DNA from: Undaria pinnatifida
Lineage: Eukaryota > Sar > Phaeophyceae > Laminariales > Alariaceae
Assembly (NCBI GenBank): GCA_012845835.1
Contig: JABAKD010000030.1
Coordinates: 12,131,580-12,195,579 of the forward strand
DNA length: 64,000 nt
Reading direction: 5' to 3'
Position 1 is the stretch's first letter; each line of letters opens with the position of its first letter. The notes under the pieces were generated by a model, which saw only the letters and a list, made by a program, of their open reading frames with translations, was not told the DNA's origin and searched no databases. Of this stretch, positions 34,501-44,400 are shown piece by piece. The position numbers and the translations under genes were made by a program.

Positions 34501-34992
34501 TTTTTTTTTTTTTTTCTGTATCTTGAAAGAGTAATGCTTCTGTAAAAACACGCAACCGGAGCATCACGCAGCTTGCAAAGATAAGCGTCGGCCCTTAAAT
34601 TGATCGAGCTTCCAGCTGACGTATTTAAACAGTTTCATGTATGCGATATACTGTGCGTGGAGTGATAAGAGACCGCGCCCTGTTTCCTCACGACTTTTTT
34701 TTTGCCGATCTGGTTACGATGACAAATAGACTACGCGGAGTGTGGTAGAGACCGTGCCCTGTTTCCCAATAGTCGTCTTTGTTTTCAGTGTTACCGCCTG
34801 TATCATACACCGCTGTGATTCTCTAACGAATTGTCCACCTGATTGCCATCGTATGATAGGGCCGCTATGTTCGGGGTGACTGTGGGTATGCTCACCGAGC
34901 TGTGGACGGGGCAAAGCATCCCGCAACAAGTCGAAACCTTCGCGCAACTCCTCGGATTGCTGCCCTTGGACTACGAGACATACTTCCAATAA
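28581..34992 (+). CDS. Plastid-targeted one-helix LHC-like (OHP/HLIP-type) protein; four exons
   Basis: Exons 28581-28697, 30210-30537, 32503-32668 and 34860-34992 (stop TAA) join in phase to 247 aa. Residues 1-27 are a signal peptide ending in VSSFAFVPS, the heterokont plastid ASAFAP-type site; an Arg-rich transit stretch follows (ARGHRNLCARRGG, 40-52). Residues 58-145 are acidic and then Pro-rich with paired DEPIVVPR/DEPIIVPR repeats. At 199-209 stands ELWNGRAAMFG, the chlorophyll-binding ExxNGRxAMxG signature, opening the only membrane helix (to about 222). The split codon of its Arg spans intron 3. In the family such proteins bind chlorophyll and carotenoid and assist photosystem assembly or photoprotection. 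Which class (OHP, HLIP or another) is not decided. The long charged N-terminal region is unusual. Introns are 1512, 1965 and 2191 bp. Divergent from CFAP69. Confidence 0.86.
32353..32398. repeat. 8-bp tandem repeat (ACTTCAAC)n
   Basis: Five to six units in intron 2 of the one-helix protein gene, about 105 bp upstream of the exon 3 acceptor. Confidence 0.9.
34465..34640 (+). repeat. Dispersed repeat family B, copy 1
   Basis: Shares CATC(C/T)AGGGGAGTCAT, then TCTGTAAAA-CGC, ACG-AGCTTG and the following bases in order with 58180-58350. A 17-T run interrupts it. It ends about 220 bp before the last exon of the one-helix protein gene. Confidence 0.6.
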
Positions 34993-36585
34993 TTCCACGG
35001 CTACCAAAAGGCAATTTCCTCTCGAAACTGATCGTGGGATGTTTTTTTTTTTGCGTAAGATCGTCGGCTGAATTTGTTTCTTGTAACAGTCTAGTAACAG
35101 TCTACTGCGGGCGAAAGGAGGGTAGACAGATGTATGCAGAGGGGTGTTTAGAGTGGAGCTAAGCGCGGTGAGCTGTTGTGTCAGGTGGGTGGGGTGTCCC
35201 CGGTGACACGTCGCCAAATGTCCGATGTGCAATGCATGGGTGTGAGATCCAAATGACAAGATTGACTTGCGGGCCTACAAGAGTGCAGCATTCGCATACT
35301 ACGCGTTATGACTGTATTTTGCGCGTTCGGTCAGGCGTTCAACATCGCCTACATGACATTTTGCGGGGAGGCCGAGTATACCTACAGCAGTGGCCGCTAA
35401 TCGGAAGCGAGACGGCTGTGGGGCTGCGGGTCGTTTTATTCGACGCATTATTGCTTTCTTCGTTGTGCGCTGCGCCCAATCACGTGCCGGCATGGTCGTA
35501 GAGGGTGTACAAGTGAAGAAGTTGACCCCGCGGATTTGGTCTCTTTATGGTTTTTGTAGATGCAAGGCGTTTGGTGGTTTTTGATGACATGTCGTTTTTT
35601 TGGTGATGAAGAAGGCGGATCGCACTGCGCACCACGTGGGGGCTAAACTTTTGGGAACGGCCTTGGTAATCCCTGAAAACAGCTCATCGTATTAGCACTG
35701 AAGACTTGAGGGCTTCGTGTGTGGCGGCTTGCACCTTTCGCCTCTCTCCCGTGAAGTTGCCGTCCATAATAAGGTGGTGGTGACTGATTGACAAGATCAA
35801 ATATCGCGTAACAAAATAGCTTACGGTGTCGGTGGTGGGATGATAAATAGTTGGCCAGTCTTTGATGGAGGCCTGTTTGTTATAAACACCGTTGGACGTC
35901 GTGATTCGAGACAGAATATGCGTCGTGGCCCTTCAGAGCCACATTCTACGTGGGTCCTCATGTTGTCCCGCATGTTTCCCGGTGCTGTCTTTTATCTTTG
36001 TTTACACCGGGAAATTGCGGTGTATGTGTACCGTACAGAGGTTGAAGTACTGTGTACGCCCTCTGTTTGTCGTCAGCTTGTTGCAAACATTTTTTACGCA
36101 GTGCCTTATTTGGTAGCCGCTGTTAATGCACCAGAACATGCCAGTTTTATCTAAGGTGCCCATGACTCAACTATATTGCTCACGACGCGATTCCATCTTG
36201 GATTGCATGCCAGTATACCATACGATAGCTCTTGACACATTAGGGCCCGTTTTGGATTGCACGCGCTCGGCGGCGTTGCAAAATGTCCGGAAATAAACCC
36301 CCAGTTGAATTTGTGTGGGTGGCTGATGTTTTTCTCGGTGTGCTTGTTTTTCGTCGCATAAGATGAATATTGCGGACCTCGCGGAACCGACGGATCGAAA
36401 ATTGGGGAAGTGTGGCATCATCGACGCGTTCAACTCTGCGCCTGCCACACGAAAGAGTAAAAAAACAGCCGTTACCACTGTTACCATTGTAATAATAGTC
36501 TAATAGTCTAAGTAGGTAACATTGGTGAGCGGCAGAGACGAAGTTGCTCAAATATCGTGCGGCTCAGTGCCCATTACCTGGTAGA
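34993..36585. other. Convergent intergenic region, no gene seen
   Basis: Lies between the 3' ends of the one-helix protein gene (+) and the DPF protein gene (-). Frames here are short and without motifs. A TACCWGGTA motif at 36575-36583 lies 2 bp beyond the DPF gene stop. Confidence 0.6.
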
Positions 36586-37719
36586 TCACACGAACCAATC
36601 TCCTTCGTTTTGATCGGAGTGGTAGTCAGGGAACACCACGTCAACATCAGGCATAGGCGACCCGCTGCTGACAGGATCGTGGTTCATGACCAGCTTCAAC
36701 AATTCACTTACACTTACTCGTCTTACCGCAGCTTCTTTTACCCTACGCTCATGCCTCTCTAGAAACTCGGCCGCAGGGCTTCCTACTGGGTGGCCCATGT
36801 ACATGGCTGGCGGTGCGTGAAAGGACGGCCTTTTTTCGCTTGCTGGCTTGTTGTTCGCGTTGTCCTGCGATGATCGTGGAATAAACCTGCGCGTGCCGCG
36901 ACGTGCAAAAACAGCACCAGCACGCTTGAACCCTTCCTCGCATACTTCCGTGTCGAGTGTGTTGTTGGTGGGAGATGATGCTCCGGAGATGCTCTCCCTG
37001 GACTCTTGCGATGCTCCCGATTTACTATTGGACCCCTGCTCTCCGCCCGTTAGGTCGGTCGGGCTCTTATCGTCATCGGTCGTCAGGCTTGGGGCATCCG
37101 CATTCGGGTGCGACACCTTGAAAGTCCCGGCGCTGTCGCCACCGCCATCGCCGCAATTGTCTGCCTCGTAGAGGTTTGGAATGGGAAGGACTTGCACGCT
37201 TCCTCCAGCCTCGTTTTCGTTGGGCCCCTCGTTATTGACGATATGATCATGTTGCCCGTCCTGACTTTCGGAAGGCTTGATACTAGGATTCAGCAGCGAA
37301 TCGGTATCGACTAGATCTGTGCTGGCACCTGGTTCGGCCGCCGTATTCGAGATACCCGAGGCATTCGATGCATCCAGTACGCCTTTACCATCTTCCTTGT
37401 CTGCCGATGGAGAATGCAGACGATCCTCCCCTACAGCAGCAGCAGCGTCCGAAGGATTAGCGAATGGATCCACTGGCGGTACTTTCTCCTCCTGGGTAGG
37501 CAAATATGCGGTAGAACCAATTATTCTCTCTGCTGGAATAGTCTCCTCGGAATCAGGCCACGGCGTTGTCGAGGAACCAACGACCCCTCCCTCCCCTTGC
37601 GGTGTTTGCTCTACGCGGGTTGCTATCGGTGCGCTGACAGCCTCGACATGGGCTCCACCCTGGGCTGTGTCCGACGTGTCACTGAAAGGATCGCTCTCCG
37701 TTGGCACAACCTTAGGCAT
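36586..37719 (-). CDS. Acidic, disordered protein with DPF motifs; single exon, function unknown
   Basis: A 377-codon frame (stop TGA) with ATG start MPKVVPTESDPF. It is rich in Asp, Glu, Ser, Pro and Gly, so mostly disordered. Two DPF tripeptides (ESDPFSD near residue 9, VDPFANPSD near 83) are of the kind that bind clathrin-adaptor appendages; this link is only suggestive. Near residues 255-285 is a basic patch (FARRGTRRFIPRSS). Near 325-347 a likely amphipathic helix (ERHERRVKEAAVRRVSVSEL) precedes an acidic tail ending in DWFV. Coding support is the length, the even composition and low Trp/Cys without simple repeats. No homolog recognised. Its start faces the NADH dehydrogenase gene. Confidence 0.62.
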   Translation of the reverse strand: MPKVVPTESDPFSDTSDTAQGGAHVEAVSAPIATRVEQTPQGEGGVVGSSTTPWPDSEETIPAERIIGSTAYLPTQEEKVPPVDPFANPSDAAAAVGEDRLHSPSADKEDGKGVLDASNASGISNTAAEPGASTDLVDTDSLLNPSIKPSESQDGQHDHIVNNEGPNENEAGGSVQVLPIPNLYEADNCGDGGGDSAGTFKVSHPNADAPSLTTDDDKSPTDLTGGEQGSNSKSGASQESRESISGASSPTNNTLDTEVCEEGFKRAGAVFARRGTRRFIPRSSQDNANNKPASEKRPSFHAPPAMYMGHPVGSPAAEFLERHERRVKEAAVRRVSVSELLKLVMNHDPVSSGSPMPDVDVVFPDYHSDQNEGDWFV

Positions 37720-38473
37720 GATTCAGCAATATTGAGGCAATCCGCTTCCTTTCCGCCGCTACAAGGACGTTTCGAAGCGCGACCCGGGGAACATTCCGAC
37801 CTCGCCACCACGACACACTGCAAAGAGCTTTCCACACAATCACGGGTGTTGGCTTGGTTGGCTGGCCGTTGGGTGAGTGACGCGGGTCCGTGGCGTGCCA
37901 TACGCTGAATTACCGCCACCAACCCGTATCCTGTGTCCTGCCAGAAGACACGTTTGAGCTGTAATTGCGCCGCATTTCGTGTAACAGCCAAACATCAAAC
38001 ATCACTGGTCAAACTGCAAGGTGCGGCGGTGGGTGCGGTCCTCCTCGTATGTGGGTGGGCCAAGGCACCTACTCAAATGTTGTTGCGGAGCTCATTGCAC
38101 TCTACCAGATCACTCCGGGAGGGCATCTTGCCCGTATGTCCGCCCACCTCCTCTACATCCTACGGACAAGTGCACGCGACGACAGAACTCGCCCTCGTTT
38201 TTCTTCACCAGGAGCCAATCAGCGTCCAGGTCTCTACAAAATCAGCCAATCAGAGTCCGTTCGGAAAGCGGGGTGATTCCTGCTTCCTGTCCCCGCTTTC
38301 CGCTTGGCTTTCCTATTCCCGCATCCTGACTCCCGTACCTCGTATAAATGCGCCTAACCACAAATTTTACCGCTCGGCTTACGCAGCACTGGACCTTGGG
38401 TGTTTGGGCAACTACGACAGAAGTAACAGATAAGCAGGAAGGAGCTGGCTGTGCTGCTCGGACCTGAGCGGTG
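37720..38473. promoter_or_regulatory. Divergent promoter region with two CCAAT boxes
   Basis: 754 bp between the DPF protein ATG and the NADH dehydrogenase ATG. CCAATC at 38215-38220 and CCAAT at 38246-38250 stand 31 bp apart, in the same orientation and both followed by CAG, about 225-260 bp before the + strand ATG. CCAAT is the NF-Y site in most eukaryotes; its use here is inferred. Confidence 0.5.
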
Positions 38474-41400
38474 ATGTTATCGACGTCTGCTAGGCGATTG
38501 CTTCGAGTTCGAGTTGGCACGGCGGCGCCGCAGCTGCAGCTGCGCGGTATCTCATCGAATGCTGCTGCTGAGCGCAGGCAGAAGCTCGTGATACTTGGGA
38601 CAGGGTGGGGCGGGTTTCGGCTTGGTGAGTCGTTCTTGGTGGTACTGGCTGGCTGCATTGTGCGTGAATGGCTGCGTGCTCTCTGGGGGATAGGGAGAGA
38701 AAATGTTGCGCTATACCTGTGGTATATTGCATCCAGATTTTGATACGTAGGCATGGCGTGTGGTACGTCCAATACGTGCCTGTAGCAGCACAGAGTAGTT
38801 GTTCTATCTACAGCAGCAGTAGACTAGAGAAGCATGGAAGATCAAACGATAGATCAAACAGGCTCAGTTAATGCGTCACCAGGCTGGTGTTATCGTGCAG
38901 AGGTACCAGGTATCAGACTGATGACAGGTACCCTGGTATGATGCACAGCCGGCAGCTTGTTCTATGCCAAGGGAGCGTCCTCCTGTGCAACAGCAGAATG
39001 CCTCGATCCAAAATTGCTCGTCACGCCAGTGCAGTACCAGGTATGCGATGATGATTGTGGCCCTTTTGGGGTTATGGATGTGTGCTACAAAAAGTATGCA
39101 CGTGCAAAAGGAGTCGTACACCAGTATATCCAAAGAATAACCCATCTGTAAAAACGAGCGGCCGGTGTATCAAACATATCGACCCTACATTTATCGAACG
39201 CGCAGCTGACGAGAATATATAGTTTTAGTAAAACCGGGAACGGCCATTAAAAAAGGCGTCGATCGCGCCAAATCCCGTCCGCTCGGTGAAGGTAACCGGC
39301 GTGGGGCCAGGCTAGTTCTACGGTGGGGACCATGGGGACCACGCGGGAAGCCCTGGTTCTGTTCCTTGTTTTACGTATATGCGTTTTTGCGTTAGTTGTC
39401 TTCTGGAGAGCAACTACTTACAGTCCATGGAGTGCAGCTCTTTCTGCGAGTGCAGTCCGTGCGCTATTCCACCAACCCTAACCACAACCCTATACCCGAT
39501 ACATGTACAGAGTTGTGCCGGTATAGTTGTGCACGGATTGAGTGGGAGCAGGGCGCCGAATGGGATCCGGTCTGTCCGGTCGGGATGAGGGTAGAGGTAT
39601 TGACTAATAAAAATGGAGGCGTGGTCTATTGAGCACCCCATTTCAACCGTTTCAACCATACAACACCAAAGCACAATGGTAGGGTGTGGACTGTGCTTAA
39701 TTTCCGCCGTCCATAGGTTCTAAGAAGTAAAAAGGCGCCGTCGTCCTTTCGCCCATCTGCGCTTCTGCTGGCCGCGGGACTTGTGGTACGATACACGATG
39801 CGTAGATTGCACGAGTACACTTCATACTCCCGAGTACGCTTCGAGTGCTCGAAGTCCGTACTCCCGAAAAGCTGTAAGCACTCGCAGTACTGTGCCGGAT
39901 GTATCATACCATCGATGGGTTTAAAAGTCAGTTTCATGTGAAGAACACACACCTCCAGTGCTTCCCGCCCGAGAGCCTACGGAGGGTGGTTTTTGTTGTT
40001 TTTTTAGCATAATACCTCGAACTGCTGCAGTACTAAAAAGCATTGCGGCTGCTTTTTTTATAGTTGTATTTTGCTGCAACTTTGCCATCTTTACCCCTAA
40101 GTATTGCATGATTGGGTGATTGGAATCATCTGTGATAGATTGCTGTGTGATGTGCGTTTGGATCAACGGCGGTGGTCGCAGATTGCAGTAACACAAACAA
40201 ACGTTCGCGCCATGTTGTAGTAGTGTTGGGCAGGCCCTGCTGACGACGCCTGTGCAGTAGTATTGGGCAGTATGGACCTAAGGACCGTGTACCGCTACGA
40301 GTATTCAGGGATGCCTCTGCCTCTGTATTGGTCACTCATGCGAGGGTTTCTTGGGTGCTTCATCTCTGGTATTTGGTTGGTTGCTGTCCCCCTCACACCT
40401 TCTGACAGAAGGGGGGGCGGAGCCGTTCGTCCAGGCAGGCGATAACGCCTGCCAGCTATAAAGGGGACAACTGATATACGTCGTAACGCCGCAACGGGGG
40501 AAAGGGGACACCGATACACTACTGCCGGGAAGGGGGTATATGCTAGCTAGTATATGCGTAAATGCTAACGCCAGCGTGCGCTTTTGTTGACCGTGGTGTT
40601 CGCTGCTGCTACCACTGTAACCAATGCTGCTGTCTTGGCACTCCGTATGCGCTGCTGTGCACAGCACGCGAGGTGAACAAGGAGCGGTACGATGTCACGG
40701 TTGTCAGCCCTCGCAACCACTTCCTCTTCACTCCGCTGCTGCCTTCTACCACCGTCGGGACGCTGGAGTTCAGGTAACAGCAGATCCAGGTCATGGCTTC
40801 ATCTTGGCGCAACTAAACATCGCCTGTTCGCATGTGTGTACGAGGATGGATGATTTTATTGTAAACCGATTATACTTCTTGTGAGCGCTCGTTGTAGTGC
40901 CGCCGCCGCTTGGTCGGCGCACAGATGGTTTGGTTTATGTGGCCAGAGGCGGCAGAAGCCGCGAGTCCTAGCTGTAGTTTTTCGGCAGTAGTTTGAAGGA
41001 TATGTCATTGACGAAAACAATTTGCCTCGTCGTCAGCAGCGTAATTCGAAAGAGAAGCGTTCTGCAACGCACAGCCGGGTTTTGTATTCTTTGTGAGAAC
41101 CCTCGATTTTTTCTTCAACGATAACTCTAGAAACCGGCTCCGGTTTGCCTCTTCCATGTTAGTTCTACCCATAGCGCAGCACTGGTTTATTCGTAGGAAT
41201 CAGGGAGTTATACATATTGACAGGCGTTACCGTGGGCGTTCCAGCAGTATCGATAGTCGGATCGCAGATTGTACTTCCAACGATGCACTCATTTTTCTCT
41301 TCCTAGTATGTATCGACAAGGTATATCTCCTCTCCCTCCGACGTCAACGTGCGTTCTGAGCTAAGGCTTCCCGCCGAGCTAGCTTATCTGTCGATACCGT

Positions 41401-44400
41401 GAAGTATCGAACATCCCATGCCTTCGTGGCATCGCTGCAGGTGCATCCAAGAACCAGTTCGGACTATCAAGGGCCTTCACTATCTTCAGGCGCACTGCAC
41501 AGGTGTGAACACGTGAACACCGTCCGTACGCACCGCGCCTGTGTCAACTTGCTGTCGCTCAGTGACGGACTCCGTGTCCACTAAGGGAGCAAGGTTGATC
41601 GTCGTTGAAACCTTCAGTTTGGTGGGTTTTGTTCAGTGCTTGTTTTGTTTGGAATACCTGGTATGTGGAAGAAACGTAATTAGCGCCCAAAAAGGAGGTG
41701 TCTCTATTACGAGTAAGAGCGGTGCTCCGTCTCGAAAGGGAGGCGCGGTCAATGATCAAAATGCCTAAGGCAATCATCAAATGGGTACGCCCCCTCCCCT
41801 CCCAACCCCCTTTCCCGGCCCGACTCTCGCAGGTGTCGACTTCGTGTCGAAATCTCTGCGCTGCCGAGAGGTGTTCAAGGGGACCGAACACGACCTCGAG
41901 TATGATTATCTCGTCATAGCAACCGGCGCCAAGAACAACACATTCGATGTGCCGGGCGTCAGCGAGGTGCGCCATTCGAGCAGACCACCCGAGCATTGAT
42001 AACTTTGTAGCCTTGAACATATACCTATAAATACCAAATATTGCGTTATTCAGGCGTTGTTGTTGTCTCGTGAGCGTGAGATGAGTGCTCGTGTTGCATC
42101 GAGTCTCATCTCCGCCCAGTTTCACCCGCGCCACGTGACGTTTTTTTTAGCTCTTAAGATAGGACGAATTCAGCTCTCTGTCGCAATGTTACGATTGCGC
42201 GTTTGCGCGGTTGGAGATGTATCATGGTCCCTTTTGAGAGCTCCGACTACCCGCGCGTCATTTGCTTGGGCTCGATGAACACAATGCATGCATCGTTGAA
42301 TGGGTCGTCTCAGGCGAACCCGCCGTTTTGCGCGTGTCATTGAGCACGCGCCGAGCTGCCTATCCCCACCCTGCAGGAATCTGTCTAGACATTGGCCCAG
42401 CTTCGCCAAAAATGGTTGAAGCACACTTCACTCTTAACCCTAACCCTAACCCGGACCGCCTGAGAAAACTTCTGAATGATGGCTACGGAATTAAAAAGTA
42501 CTTAGGATTTAGTGTGGATTAGCTTGTTTGTGGCGGCGCTGGGTCAAGCCGTGAGCACTATATACAGATCCTGCAGGCCGTGATAATGGTGTTGTAAATT
42601 GGTCCCTCCGGCACTTCCCCCCCTCCCCCCCCCCTCCCCCCCCCCCGCTTCTACCCCCCCCCCGAAGGAAAACAACGTGTTTTTTCTAAAGCAGTTGGGC
42701 GATGCCCGCAACATTCGCAACCGGCTGCTGGAATGCTTCGAGAGGGCCGCGAGTCCCTACATTTCGGACAAGGAGCGGACCAGGCTCCTCTCTTTCGTCG
42801 TTGTTGGTGGAGGACCCACCTCCATCGAGTACGCGGCGGAGTTGCACGACTTTTTGACGACAGATGTTAAGCGGTGGTACCCGGATCTGCTCAACAAGGT
42901 GATCTTGTGAATGCGAAGATCGCGCACGATTAGCAGCCGCAAGTTAGTGCAAGACAATACTGAGCTGAGTTGGTTTGCCATAGAAACATTAGAAACATTA
43001 ATGCAATGAAAACAAACTGTTATTAGCCAGTACTCGTAGTGCATTATGTGCGCTCACAGGTGCTGTTTTGTTTTGCCGTACATGAAATAATTGTAATAGT
43101 ACACCATGCTACTTGTCCTTGACCAAAAAATAGACTTGGTCGTGTCTATGCTATTCCTTCTTCGCTAAATATCTCCCAATCTTAAGTTTGGCGCAGTACT
43201 AGTGGACGAGAGACTGCCGCATGCCAGCATTGCCGTTGTGTAGGACGGCTGCGGGAGATCCTAGCATGACGGATGGCGTCTCCACGTCGCAGTCCCAGAA
43301 AGGCGTGTGTTTTGAAAGGAGATTTCTGACGCTTCCATGACGTGAGCTACAAGGAGGCCGGAGGCTTCTGCGGACCGATTTTCCTCGGCGACGGTTCAGT
43401 GCCTTTCTTGCTTCGTGATGGCAAGTTTGGTGGCCAAACAGCTCAACTAAGGATGTTACAAGCATCATACGAGGGTGGACTTGATTTTTCGTTGTTCCAA
43501 GACATTTCCCGTGCAGAAGGTTGGCTTTAATCGTTGCGGGCGGGACGTCCCAACCATCATCTCCAGTAGCACAATTCCGATTGAAGACAAGGCACTGACA
43601 TCATGTCGCCAGCCCAATGTTTTTCCTTCACCGGCCGTGCCCCTCACACCAGATTTTCGGCCATCGGTCGATAATCAAGGCTATTATATTCGTCGAGGTT
43701 TGGGCCAATCACTGCTGTTGTTTTGTCACTTTATTGTTGCCTGATCCAATCAATGTGAGATAACGTGCGCAATCTGGATTCGCGCGGTAGGTGTCGGTAC
43801 AGCTTGTGGAAGCGAGTGACCACATCATGGGCAGCTTTGACAAGAAACTGATCGACTACACAACACGCCTCTTGGAGAACCGCAAGGTCAGTCTGCGCTT
43901 TTCAGTTTGTTTTCGTTTGCGCCTCAGTTGAGAGCGGCCGTTACCATGACCGCCGGTGGTCGCGGCAGCTCACGCTGGCATCACAACGGCTGCACCGTTG
44001 CTTCGGCGACATCGTTGAACAATCACACAACATTGACGACGTGGAACTGTGCTGAGCGTAAGGTTCATTTTTACCCATCCACTGACGGATAGAAAATAAA
44101 ACGCAAGCAAAGAAAAAAAATATTGTCGTTTGGCACGCCCTGCCCCTCATTGCCTGTTTGCTCGCTGGTTAACCCTTCAATGGCAGTCACCAAATCGAGT
44201 AGTGCCTACAAAAAACAATGCTGTACAGACGGAAATCAACAGTGTTCGGGAAGCTACAGCTGGCGGCGGCGACCGCCTCCGGCTGTCCTTGTCAAGCGGG
44301 ATGTTTTCTGCTAATTTTGTTTTGAACGAATCCCCAGGACATGAGGAGGCGAAATCGATCTCGACCACGGGAGCAACCTGCTGCCGACCTATGAATCGCT

